Source: Chrysophaeum taylorii (taxonomy: Eukaryota > Sar > Pelagophyceae > Pelagomonadales > Pelagomonadaceae). Taken from it: a stretch of 64,000 bases of DNA. The notes beneath the pieces were generated by a model that ran no database searches, was not told the origin of the DNA, and worked only from the letters and a program-made list of their open reading frames with translations. The stretch is taken from the NCBI GenBank assembly GCA_029834535.1, contig JAQMWT010000339.1:36693-100692 (forward strand), in the 5' to 3' direction. The position numbers and the translations under genes were made by a program. Of this stretch, positions 27,990 to 37,319 are shown piece by piece. Each line of letters opens with the position of its first letter. Position 1 is the first letter of the stretch.

Positions 27990-29037
27990 TCCTCAATTGG
28001 GGCACCCGTTGGCGCGCACCCACTCGACGACCTCGATTTTCCCAAGAGCGAGCAGCGCTCGCGCATGTGTGTGCGTTCCACGGACACCCGTTGGCGCGCA
28101 CCCATTTGAGGACCTCGAGATGGCCATAGCGAGCTGCCCGAGAGCAAGTCTCATCGTTCCGGTGAGTGCGCGCTCACGTGAGGACCTTGAGCTGGCCGGC
28201 TTGTGCGTCAACCTCGCATGCGCGAAAATAAAGATCCTTGTGTCGACAGAAGAGCAGCTCGATCCACTCGATGACGCCGAGGTTGACAAATTCCTTCAGC
28301 TGCTCATCAGTCCCCGTCGCACGTGGCCTCATACCACTCGTTAACCGGAGTCGTCGGTCTTCGAATTCGTGGAGCCATCGAGTGCAACATCATCTTCACG
28401 AGCTCGCGCACGTGCCGGGGCTGGTCGACGCCGGCCGACCCTGTCGAAAAGTCTCGATATTTCGGCGGGTCTGCGTTGTGATGCGTTTCCGAGCCAGCGC
28501 GTCGAGGGCGGCCTCCGCGATGATGCCGTCTTCGAGCAAACCATAGACCCACTCCTCGTTGGCGTGGACAATTTCGTACAGCAACTCGAGTTTCTTCTCC
28601 AGGTCGTCGTCAACGCCGTTGAGAAGCACGAGCGCGTCCATATCGATAAGCATGCGCAACACCACACGTCGGTTTGAGTCATTCTTTGTCTTGGCTCGCT
28701 TCGTTGGGTGCCGGTCATCATCGCCCGTACTCACACTTCGCGCGACTTTCCGCAACGGATTCTTAGAAGACTCTCCGAATGCACGCTGGTGGCGATTTAT
28801 CCGGCGTCGCGGTCCTCCAGCAGAGACTTCATCTCTTGCATCATAGTGGACTCGCCTGACTTCCGGCTGTCGTTCCTTCACTTTCGCCGACGCATAGCCT
28901 TCGCCTTTAACCGTGTGTGTGTGTGCACTCGCATTTTTTTTATCTTTCGCTAGGCCTCGCGCTGGGTGAGGGTATGGCTTGCGTAGCGACTTGCATCGAC
29001 AGTCGTCCGCGCCATCGCCACGAGCGGTTGACGACAT
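27990..29037 (-). pseudogene. Ankyrin-repeat protein pseudogene ('VRANGCPW' type)
   Basis: Starts at ATG 29037 and is open for 214 codons to 28396 (contains 'VLRMLIDMDALVLLNGVDD' and 'KKLELLYEIVHANEEW'). It then continues in other frames: 'TDEQLKEFVNLGVIEWIEL', a TGA, and two ankyrin units, 'TCSRAARYGHLEVLKWVRA' with 'NGCPWNAHTCASAARS', and 'GKIEVVEWVRANGCPN' in a shifted frame. Ankyrin repeats ending in 'LKWxRxNGCPW' form large families in algae, oomycetes and giant viruses. At least one stop and two frame changes make this copy non-functional unless introns are involved. Downstream (27670-27960) a further short stretch, 'TQVDLPDEDFIMKELEEVG', may be an older piece of the same gene. Confidence 0.6.
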
Positions 29038-29816
29038 GGAGTTGAGCGCAGTAGTACAAAATGCCGTTCGGTTGCCGCCGTGTTATTTGTTCGTAGAGCA
29101 CCAAGCGTGGACAAACGACCGAGCCACGAGGAGCGCGCGCGGATCGGAGACAGGTTCAATGTGCCCGCGATGACAGCGACAATAAGGAAACCATGCCTTA
29201 CAAACGAGGAGGACGGCCGCGGCACCACCATAGAAATTGACGATATTGACACAGCACCGACGACACACAACCACACAGATTGCGTGCCGGCAAAGACGCG
29301 CCCCGCGGAAACAAGGCCCGGGATGCGCAGCGAAAAAGGTCTAGGAGAGACACAGACAACCCGTGCGAGAAAGAGCGACGTTGAAACGAGCGTGACGGCG
29401 CGGGAGAGAGGGAGCAGCAGATTGGCACACCAATACTCTGTTGAAACAGAGAGTCAGAACAATGTCGACACGATGGCTTTTCGTGCTCATTGTCCGTTTT
29501 GATCTCCACTGTAACAAGGTGACCCACGCTATCATGACACGCGTTCAAGCCGCTGATTCATCCGCCATGCGTCAAGGCATCATTCGCAGCGAGGAACTCT
29601 GCTGCTGACCACGCTTGCCCTTGATCGGGCGTCACCTCCTTCCTTGTGGCAAGAAGCCCCCACTCTTTTTTTTTTAGAAGGAAGATCTTGACACCCGTCA
29701 GCGCCTTCAACTTAACCACTCACTCATTCTCAACCAATCCCAGTATCGATCAACCAGTGAGTGGTTCAGGTCGGGCGTCGTCGCCACGTCGTGGTGCCAC
29801 ATCGCTTCGGAAGAAT
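29038..29816. other. Intergenic, upstream of the kinase-LRR gene
   Basis: No gene recognised; short ORFs on both strands lack motifs. The kinase promoter and 5' UTR lie in the right part; the kinase frame is open back to about 29646 but without coding character. Confidence 0.35.
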
Positions 29817-31340
29817 ATGGAGAGCGCGCGGCTGCTCGCGAGCGTCATCGCCGTAGGTAAGAAGTTCGTTGACGACAAGGAGAAGGCCGACGAGAAGACC
29901 AGAGGATTGCATCTCCGCATGCGGAATCTCCAAGCCACGCTGGTCAGCCTGCAGGACCATGGGGACAACCTGAGCGTTCACGTCCTCGAGTCGACCAAGG
30001 TGACGCTCGAAAGCGTTATCGACACGTGCCACGCGTGGACTCGCAAGTCGAGCTTGAGCAAATATCGGGATGGCAGGAAGTACGCGGAGCACTTTAAGCA
30101 GCTCGAGACCGATCTCCGCGCGCGCGTCGAAGAACTCACGCTCGCGAACACGGCTGCAATAAGAGACAAGCAGGAATCTTTTCGGCGCCACCAGGATTCA
30201 ATGAGGCGTCACCAGGAATCGATGCGAAGATCAATCTGCGCGCGGCTCGAGGGCGGAAAGGAGATGTTTTATGAGTTCGACCCGCCGGACTCGGACAACA
30301 GGGAGAGGGCGTCGTTACTGGGTCAGGGCGCGTTCGGGCATACGCACCGCGTAAAGGAACGCGGAGGTGTGGGCCTGCGGCGTGCGATGAAGATCATCGA
30401 CATCGATCGCGCGCAACACTCCGGAGTCAATCTTGAAAAGCTGTACAACGAGGCCAAACTCTTGGCCGGCCTCAACCATCCGAACATCGTGGGCTACATC
30501 TCGAGCTTCGAGCACGGCGGCGAATTCTTCATCGTCATGGAGTACGTGGATGGCGGCCACCTCGGCGTCCAGATCGGCAAGTCGCACGACGTGAAGACGT
30601 TGCGTCGCTGGGGACTCCAGCTATTTCTGGCATTGGATTACATTCACGGTCGGCGCGTGCTCCACCGGGATCTCAAGCCGGAGAACGTCCTCCTCGTCAT
30701 CGGGGACTCGAGCGTCAAGCTCGCCGATTTTGGCCTCGCGGCTCAGATGTTGACGGCGGGCGTAAGTTCGCACGTCGGCACGTTCAACTACATGTCGCCT
30801 CAGAAAGCTACGAACAATCAGCGGTACGATGCCGCCGATGACATGTGGGGTTCTGGCTGCGTGCTCGGCGAGCTGCTCACGGGCACCCCGCTCCACGAGC
30901 GCTGCCCGCACACGCCGCTCTGCAACGACGCGCGGGCCATCAAGGACGTGTGTACCCAGAGCCGCGAGGCGGACGGGGTCCTCGGCGCCATCGTGCGCGA
31001 CCTCCTCGTGACCGTGCCTGCGCAACGTCCGTCCGCAGCCGAAGCCGCTGCCCGCCTCGAGGGAGGCGGAGGTGCGTCCAAGCGCTTGCCTCAAGTTTCC
31101 GAAGAACGAGACGAAGGGGACGACGAGGCTGCGGCCGAACGGAGTCGCCGAGAGCGGGTCGCGCGTGAAGTGGAGAAAAGGCTTCAACGCGAGGAGGCCG
31201 AGCGGAAGGCGGCGGCCGAGACCAAACGATCGCGCCGCGAGCAGATTGCACGCGACGATGAGCTCGCGCGCGAGCTGCACGAACAACAAGAACGCGAGAA
31301 GGCTGCGGGACGGGCTGCTGAAAAGAAACGACGCGAGTAG
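29817..31340 (+). CDS. Kinase part as actually encoded up to the TAG
   Basis: If TAG 31338 is used as a stop, a 507-residue protein results. It holds the helical N-terminal bundle, a complete kinase domain with all catalytic residues, and a C-terminal Arg/Glu-rich helix from about residue 430 ('RERVAREVEKRLQREEAER'). Such a protein would be an active kinase without the LRR sensor. The kinase is closest in style to NEK/CAMK-type eukaryotic kinases ('YDAADDMWGSGCVLGELLTG'); no membrane segment or signal peptide, so intracellular. The ATG at 29817 ('MESARLLASVIAVGKKF') is preferred over upstream in-frame codons because the upstream text is low in coding character. Confidence 0.75.
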   Translation: MESARLLASVIAVGKKFVDDKEKADEKTRGLHLRMRNLQATLVSLQDHGDNLSVHVLESTKVTLESVIDTCHAWTRKSSLSKYRDGRKYAEHFKQLETDLRARVEELTLANTAAIRDKQESFRRHQDSMRRHQESMRRSICARLEGGKEMFYEFDPPDSDNRERASLLGQGAFGHTHRVKERGGVGLRRAMKIIDIDRAQHSGVNLEKLYNEAKLLAGLNHPNIVGYISSFEHGGEFFIVMEYVDGGHLGVQIGKSHDVKTLRRWGLQLFLALDYIHGRRVLHRDLKPENVLLVIGDSSVKLADFGLAAQMLTAGVSSHVGTFNYMSPQKATNNQRYDAADDMWGSGCVLGELLTGTPLHERCPHTPLCNDARAIKDVCTQSREADGVLGAIVRDLLVTVPAQRPSAAEAAARLEGGGGASKRLPQVSEERDEGDDEAAAERSRRERVAREVEKRLQREEAERKAAAETKRSRREQIARDDELARELHEQQEREKAAGRAAEKKRRE

Positions 31341-31542
31341 GCCAAGCAGAAGTCGCTACCAAGTCACAGAGCGAGCGAGCGCTTCCTCAAAGAGTGCAAC
31401 ATGACTTGGCGTCGGGTCCTGGAGCGTCTCGAAACTGACGATCGCGATTTGAAGGAGCTCAATCTTTAGTGCGAACGCGGCGCATTATGACTTTTTTCCG
31501 TGCTGGTTTGGGTTTCGTGGATTGACTTTGGATTTTACACAG

Positions 31543-32359
31543 TTCTGGAACCATCGGCGATCCGGGGGCGGTCCGCCTCGCAAAGGCCCTCGAGAAGAAC
31601 ACGTCTCTCCAGTCGCTCGATCTCGGGTGCGTTTCCCCTGGGCGTTTTCGCGAGGACAGAACGAGTTTTTTTTTTTTTCTGAACTGATTCTTCTCCCTTG
31701 TTTTTGCCAACGAAGTTTCGCAGGTTCAACAGTATCTGGGCCGAGGGCGCGGTATGCCTCGCAGAGTCCCTCGAGAAGAACACGTCCCTCAAGGCGCTCA
31801 ATCTCGGGTGCGTTTCCCGTCGGCGTTTTCGCGAGGGCCGAACGAGTTATTTGCTTTCTGAGCTGAATTTTCCAAAACCCCCGATTTTACCGACGAAATT
31901 TCGCAGGGGCAACAGTATCGGCGCCGAGGGCGCGGCACGCCTCGCAGAGTCCCTCGAGATGAACACGACGCTCCAGACGCTCGATCTCGGGTGCGTTTCC
32001 CGTCGGCGTTTTTCGCGAGGGCCGAACGAGCTATTTGTTTTCTCAACTGACTTCTACACAACCCCCGATTTTACCGACGAAATTTCGCAGGTGGAACAGT
32101 ATCAGCGACCAGGGAGCAGCGCACCTGGCGGCGGCCCTCGAGAAGAACACGTCTCTCCAGATGCTCAAGCTTTGGTTCGTTCCCAGTCGGCGTTTTCGCT
32201 TTTCGGACCGAACGATATTTTTTCTTTTGAACTGATTTTTCCAAAACCCCCGATTTTACCAACGAAAGTTCGTAGGGACAACGATATCGGCACTGAGGGC
32301 GCGGCACGCCTCGCAGTGTCCCTTGAGAAGAACACGTCGCTCCAGACGCTCGATCTCAA
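31543..32359 (+). repeat. Array of five LRR exon-intron modules
   Basis: Five exons of exactly 84 nt (31543-31626, 31724-31807, 31907-31990, 32091-32174, 32276-32359), separated by introns of 97, 99, 100 and 101 nt. All introns are GT-AG, all split codons in the same phase (two bases before, one after) and resemble each other: most begin GTGCGTTTCCC and end in a block like CCGATTTTACCGACGAA then TTTCGCAG. Each exon encodes one LRR of the 28-residue ribonuclease-inhibitor type, for example 'NSIGAEGAARLAESLE' with 'TTLQTLDLG'. The module is about 180-185 bp and must have arisen by tandem duplication of exon plus intron. Confidence 0.85.
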
Positions 32360-32524
32360 GTGCGTTTCCCTTCGGCGTAGGGGGAAATTCGATTTTCCCA
32401 GAAAAAAATCGTTTCTCAATCCTACGACACCGGCGTGTGACGCAGGCATAACACTTTCGGCAAACGATCAATTCAACGCCTTCGTTCTGTCGCCAAGAAG
32501 ACTGGGAAGAAGATCTTACTCTAA

Positions 32525-32868
32525 GAATTCAGACCTCGAAGCGCCGGCGTGGTATCTAACAACGCATATACCTCTTTCCGACGTCCGCGTGTCGCCTTCA
32601 AAAGCGCCATTTTCCTCTGTTTCAAACAAGAGTAATAAATCCATACCGAAATTAGGTGATGGTGAGCTGTTTCGAAAAAATAAAAGCGGACCCCTTCTTA
32701 CGCTTTGGCCACGAAGTGTATTCGACCATAAATCCACTTTCAGTTTGCGCAAAAAAATTCGTTCCAACCCAAACCCGCGTGTCGCCCGGCCACACCCGCC
32801 GAAACGTCCCCTTGCGCAGTCCGTGAAGGTACAAGTGGTCTCGGGCGACCCGGCAGAGCGACGTGAGC
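32525..32868. other. 3' flank of the LRR gene, no gene recognised
   Basis: Frames are open on both strands but without motifs. On the minus strand 'SLCRVARDHLYLHGLRKGTF' is protein-like but isolated. The hAT insertion begins at the right edge, 352 bp after the LRR gene stop. Confidence 0.35.
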
Positions 32869-32876
32869 CCTCTTTT
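32869..32876 (+). repeat. hAT target-site duplication, left (CCTCTTTT)
   Basis: Perfect 8-bp direct repeat with 35753-35760, immediately outside the terminal inverted repeat. Eight bp is the hAT hallmark. Confidence 0.92.
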
Positions 32877-35752
32877 CAGCGTTTGGAACACACTGGGCTC
32901 ACTTCACTAGGTTCACTGAATTTGGTTCACTTCACTGCACTCCACCGCAAATTTTCGTCCGAAGTCCAATGTTCACTTCATATTCATTCACTTTGGCTGA
33001 CGGCCTGACCCTGACCCCGTCTGGTGAGCGAAGTCGGAGCCGCGCTACCTGGAGGTGGAGGATAATGTTGATGATGAGGATGAATACGCGGAACAGAAGG
33101 AGGAAGTTCACAAGAACGAGCCGATTGCGACGTCGATGCCGACGAGGGACACACCCGGCAAAAGTGGACGATCAACCAGGTCCAAGGTGTGGGACTGCCT
33201 GCGTCGACGGAAGGAACATCATCCTGACCGCGTCAGTGGGAAGGCGACGCATGTGTGTATCCTGTGCTGGGAGCGCCTGAAGGTGACGAGAGACTTCGAG
33301 AAGGCACGTGGCAGACGACCATGCCTCTTGCCCACTTCAAGGCTGCGCATCCAGAGGACGAGCTGGGACGTCAACAGCTCACCAAGAAAGAGAAGACGGA
33401 CCAAGAAGATGAGGGCGTTATGACGGCCGTGGGCGTTGTGGCAGCCTCGAAAGGTAAATCGGATATTACGAGATACTTCATGGCCATACCCAGCCAGGCA
33501 AAGCACTCTGTCCTGATGGCATTTTCGGCTCGGCCCCACGTGTACACGTCGCAGCGGATTTCCAAGCGCACCTTTGACGACGAAGATCATCGCAACGTTC
33601 TTGATGCGTATTACCACGGCGATGGCGGGAAAGGCAAATGACTCGAAAGGTGCTGTTTGAATGGGTGGATGCTGAATATTGTTGCTTTGTTCGAATCTTG
33701 AAGCAAGTCAGTAAGGAGTGGCATGAAGAGGCGGCCTTCGGCAATCCATTCGCCCAGGTGCTGCATGACGGCGGGACACTCAAGGATAAGATCAAGCGAC
33801 AGGCCATTGGCCTAGCCTTCATCTGGCCCGATTGGAGTGGCGTTGAGACGGTGTGCGTGGGCCTCGTTCCAGATGTCGACGGAACCAATTCCGGCACGGC
33901 TTCCCTGCTCCGTTCTGTGGTCGCGGAGCGTGCGGGAATCGATATCGATTTGGTGGCCGCAACCATTGTTCAAGACCGTGCTGCAATTGGCGTCGCCGAA
34001 GAATTTTTTGATGAGGTCGAAGCGTGTGACATGCATGATATCTCAAAAATCTCGGCAGCGGCATGTGGCGGCTTGACACGGTCCAGAGGCAAGCAGGTGA
34101 TCAATCCATCCCCGGCTGGCCAGGAGCTGCTGAGCAGTGCTCACGATGGAGCCAAGTACTTTTCTTACGGCACATGTTTGAAGGATCTGCACGCGCTTTT
34201 GCCATTACAGCCGGGGAAATCGCCGAAGCTCAAGCTCAAGCTCGACCTCTATGAGACGAGGTTCCGGGCGCGCTACCTACTTATTCGTTCCTTGCTGTGT
34301 ATGCACCGCGTGCTCAAACTGTACACGGCTACCCACATTGGACTCCCTTGGACAATCAGTAATGAGCAATGGTGGCGTTGGCTGAATTCGAGGCGATTTT
34401 TGCTATAACGGATGTGGCCGTCGTTTTCGTGCAACATGTACATTTATACCTGAGGGCGTGCGCCGCATTGATCAAGCACAACATGATCGAGTCTCTGCAA
34501 GCTGGGACGCTAGAAGTCATTGATCTCCCGAAGATAATTGCGAAATCCATTCTACGTAAGACTGTCGATGTTGACGACCTCAGCGAGACCGGCAAAATTT
34601 GTCTTGAACGGGCTATACTCGAATGTGAGCGTCGGTTTTGCGGGAGTAATATAAACTGCGCGCGTCACTTCAGCTACTAATTCAACGATCGCGAGCTGAT
34701 TGCCTTCCTTCTTGACTTTCGGACTATCAACTGCTGGCACCTGTCGTCCAATCAGAGAGCTCGGGCCAGGAAGTTGCTCGAGGAAGAATGTGTGATTTAC
34801 GCACGGACTGCATTCCACTACGAAAAGGCAAAGACTTCCTCCGATCCTGCGCCGCCCTCCGAGCCTGCGCCTGCCCGCAATCTCTCGGCGGCACTCGATA
34901 CACCCGACGCTTGGGACGACATTAGTGGCGACGTGCCTTCTTTTGCTATGCCTGAGAACCAGATGCCCGATTTCAATGTGGAGTTTGAACAGGTCTTCAC
35001 TCAATGGATCAGGCTCTCGAGATCGCTCAACTTGAAAGAGCATTATCCTGAGCTTGAGAAGAAGGATGAAGTCGGCTTCTCAAATCTGGCTGTGCTCGAC
35101 GTTGGGAAGCTGTATCGACCGCTCACCAAGGAGCAGTATGGGTTCCTTCCGGGCATGGCGAGAGCCTCTAAGGATTCAATTGGTACACATTGGATGCAGA
35201 GCTACTGTGGGCGCTGCCTGAGCATTGGAAATCTTGTCCTGACCGAGGGAAACACGTTGCTCGGCGCGGACGAGACGGACAAAGTTACCCTACTGCGCAT
35301 GAACAAGAGTTTCATTGCGGCGACCCGGATTAAGTACAGGGACCTCGCCGGGACCGACTTAAAAAACGCCGGGAGCACCATCCCCGAAAGCTCTATGGAG
35401 ATGGAGGTTGACGAGGAAGAATCAGACGAAGACAACGAAGTCGTTCGCATCACCTAAAGCAAGAAACACTGAGCGCCATCCACGTTGACTCCTCCTTCGC
35501 CCCGAAACGCGAGTGAAACTAAGAGCACCAGACCTACAGACCTAGGCAATAGCGCGCGGGGGGCACGGAACTTACGGGGCGCGACAGGGACCGGCGCTGG
35601 CGTCAAAAAAATAAAAGTGGCGTTCACTTCACCAAGGTTCACGATAGGCACGTAGGGTGACGTGTTCACTTCAAATCACTTCACCAAAATTGCGTGGCTG
35701 GTGAAGTGGTTCAAGTTCACTTGCCACTTGCTGAAGTGAACTCCCAACGCTG
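32877..35752 (+). mobile_element. hAT-superfamily DNA transposon, full length, decayed
   Basis: 2876 bp. Left end CAGCGTTTGGA (32877 on), right end TCCCAACGCTG (to 35752), i.e. inverted repeats matching at 10 of 11 positions, flanked by the perfect 8-bp duplication CCTCTTTT. Subterminal regions at both ends are full of TTCACTTC / GAAGTGAA motifs in both orientations, typical of hAT transposase-binding arrays. The only ORF block is the broken transposase (33024-35457). A shorter relative with the same left end is at 24181-24975. Confidence 0.92.
33024..35457 (+). pseudogene. hAT transposase (BED zinc finger to dimerisation domain), broken
   Basis: The start codon of the relative at 24319 is GTG here (33024), and one base is added just after. 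The order is: acidic N terminus; BED zinc finger 'KVWDCLRRRKEHHPDRVSG', Cys-x2-Cys in 'HVCILC', His pair in 'LAHFKAAH' (frame changes between Cys and His pairs); 'SDITRYFMAIPSQAKHSVL'; a frameshift at 33640; RNase H-like core with 'AFIWPDWSGVETVCVGLVP' and 'FFDEVEACDMHDISKIS'; a frameshift at about 34370; 'VVFVQHVHLYLRACAALIK'; a TAA at 34678-34680 in an otherwise open frame; and the C-terminal hAT dimerisation domain 'LPGMARASKDSIGTHWMQS' / 'LSIGNLVLTEGNTLLGADE' / 'TLLRMNKSF'. An acidic tail ends at TAA 35455-35457. At least three frameshifts, one nonsense and a lost start. Confidence 0.88.
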
Positions 35753-35760
35753 CCTCTTTT
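35753..35760 (+). repeat. hAT target-site duplication, right (CCTCTTTT)
   Basis: Identical to 32869-32876. Confidence 0.92.
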
Positions 35761-35798
35761 ACAATTTACAACTAGACTACATTGTAATTGGGAAATGT

Positions 35799-35804
35799 TT
35801 GTCC

Positions 35805-35872
<68 letters not shown>

Positions 35873-35873
35873 T
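35799..35873. repeat. (TGTC)n microsatellite
   Basis: About 18 units of TGTC just downstream of the hAT element. The same tetranucleotide occurs at 38918-38941 (inside an intron) and at 48779-48803. Confidence 0.95.
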
Positions 35874-35879
35874 GTCTTT

Positions 35880-36000
35880 AAAAGGTCGACTGCTAGGAGG
35901 GGTGTGTGTGTTTCGTGCATGAAGGGTGTGCGTGGTTTTGTGGGGTAGTAGCGTGACGGGCGTTTTTCTTTGAAAGGTCGACTGCTAACAGCGGCCCATA
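35880..36000 (+). repeat. Two adjacent copies of dispersed repeat R1
   Basis: First copy AAAGGTCGACTGCTAGG at 35881, continuing 'GCATGAAGGGTGTGCGTGG' as in 10396-10480; second core GTCGACTGCT at 35978-35987, continuing differently. They lie 50-160 bp upstream of a helicase relic. Confidence 0.65.
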
Positions 36001-36045
36001 TTGAGGGTTTAAGCTCAGGTCGAGCCAGACATCGATCCTCCAAGC

Positions 36046-36543
36046 TACGGCGATCTCGCAGACGATTTCCACGACCCGAGGTGGCTCTTCCAGCGCGCCA
36101 TTGTCTCGCGCCCCGCCGAAACGTTGTTGTCGATGCTGTCGACGCGCACATGACCTCAGCCTTCCCAGAGACGAGGCGTCGGAGTTCTCGCTCTTTCCAG
36201 TCGAGTTGCTCAACTTGACAATCGACGGCATGCCGACTTTGAGCGCGAGCGTAAAGTCTTCGCAATCTCGGCCCGTCGCACGGCCACTGCAACGGCACCC
36301 GATACATCATCGATGGTATCGAGTCGCCGAGGCTCCTCCCACCAATTTCCCTGAAGGTCCGGCTTCGCCAAGACGACAAACAAGAGCCAGGGCCAGACGC
36401 CCCACAAGGTCGGCGCCCTCTTGCCCAAGCCCGTCTTCAGCCACGGCCAGCTCTACGTGGCTCTCGGCCGAGTCGGCAAGCCCGAGGACATCGTCTTCTG
36501 GGTCGGCAACTCTACCCTACTCCACGTTGCGCAACATCGATAA
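36046..36543 (+). pseudogene. C-terminal part of a Pif1/Helitron-type helicase
   Basis: Reads in several frames 'DDFHDPRWLFQRAIVS', 'NVVVDAVDAHMTSAFPE', 'DEASEFSLFPVELLNL', 'TIDGMPTL', then 'GHCNGTRYIIDGIESPRLL', '[11 protein letters not shown]', and finally '[18 protein letters not shown]' with '[20 protein letters not shown]'. The last block is the signature of Helitron/Pif1 superfamily-1 helicase motifs V and VI (T-x-N-K-S-Q-G-Q-T and [14 protein letters not shown]). The chain ends at TAA 36541-36543. Three or more frame changes show decay. No Rep domain or Helitron 3' hairpin was identified, so it may come from a Helitron or another mobile Pif1 gene. Confidence 0.82.
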
Positions 36544-36655
36544 GCCCCCCCCCCGGCGTCTACACGCGCAGTGTCGTCTACTGCGACGTCCTCGGGTAGC
36601 GGTAGCCGCCCTCTCTCCCGCAGCAGAGGCTTCGAGCGCGGAGCCCAGCAGGCCG

Positions 36656-36985
36656 CGCACCGACTCATGCGTGTTGAACAGAGAACGAAGAAGTGGAGCA
36701 CGTTTAGAAGGACGAGTGTTTGCCAGGGACCGGGTCGAATTGAGCGGAGCACGAAAGTGCGTGGGGTTTGAGAATTGGGACCGAGTGAACGTACTGCCTT
36801 GCACTTGCCTATGGCCGCAGCACCGACTCATTCGTTTTGAACAAAGAACGAAGACGTGGGGCGACCGTAGAAGGACGACTGTTTGCGATGGACCGACGCG
36901 CAGCACGGGTTATTTGGGACCAAGTGAATGTGCGGTTTGATATTAAATTTTGGGACCTGGTGAACTTACTGGCCTGCACTTGTTT
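36656..36985 (+). repeat. Imperfect tandem duplication, unit about 165-176 bp
   Basis: 'GCACCGACTCATGCGTGTTG' near 36656 recurs as 'GCACCGACTCATTCGTTTTG' near 36822, and 'GGGACCGAGTGAACGTACTG' near 36777 recurs as 'GGGACCTGGTGAACTTACTG' near 36953, in the same order. No coding meaning found. Confidence 0.6.
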
Positions 36986-37319
36986 GTTGTATACTTTCAA
37001 CCAAAGGCCCTGCCGCGCCGCGCCGGCCAATACCGTCGTTGGCCGAGCCGATCTAATCTGGTTTGATCAAAAACAAAATTAAGATAAAGGCCAGTTTGAA
37101 TTTTGTTGGATCTTTCGATACAAATCTTCGCAGGCAGGTGGTTGGGTTGGATTATCATCTTGACGCGACGCGTCTCCCGGTTGGTTTGTTTTGATTCATT
37201 TTTTCGCCGACGTACGCTTTTTTGGTTGGTTTGGTTTGATTCATTCTCTTAGCCGACACACGCCTATTTTCTATATACATACTCTTTTTTGAGTCTTCGC
37301 CGACGCATTCCTGAACCAC
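36986..37319. other. Intergenic, T/G-rich, no gene
   Basis: Contains a short duplication of GGTTTGxTTTGATTCATT with GCCGAC-ACGC (near 37180 and 37235) upstream of the 37320 ORF; possibly its promoter region. Confidence 0.35.

Larger units (their letters stand above)
29817..32524 (+). pseudogene. Protein kinase-LRR gene (MLKL/HeLo-like N terminus), one in-frame TAG
   Basis: Model join(29817..31468, 31543..31626, 31724..31807, 31907..31990, 32091..32174, 32276..32359, 32446..32524), 716 codons before the stop if TAG 31338-31340 is counted as sense. Residues 1-110 are helical with the spacing of the MLKL/HeLo four-helix bundle ('LHLRMRNLQATLVSLQDHG', 'HFKQLETDLRARVEEL'); a brace-like 'RRHQDSMRRHQESMRR' follows. 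An intact Ser/Thr kinase spans about 155-420: glycine loop 'LLGQGAFGHTHRV', Lys in 'AMKIID', 'HRDLKPENVL', 'LADFGLAAQ', 'GTFNYMSPQ'. After a charged helix ending 'AEKKRRE' comes the TAG; the same frame then runs 43 more codons to a GT donor. Five 28-residue LRRs, one per 84-nt exon, follow, and a final exon 'FGKRSIQRLRSVAKKTGKK' closes with TAA. Everything but the TAG is open. Alternatives: real truncation, readthrough, or a sequencing error. Confidence 0.65.

Noticed and set aside
29038-29646. Possible gene with several 100-140-codon ORFs on both strands
   Set aside because: No motif, and the frames compete with each other; treated as intergenic.
31698-33008. 436-codon ORF reading through the LRR array
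   Set aside because: It translates introns between LRR exons; the spliced model with 84-nt exons explains the repeats better, and the ORF runs into the hAT element.
35799-35873. Regular short repeats that could suggest a CRISPR-like array
   Set aside because: It is a plain TGTC tetranucleotide microsatellite without spacers, and the genome is eukaryotic.
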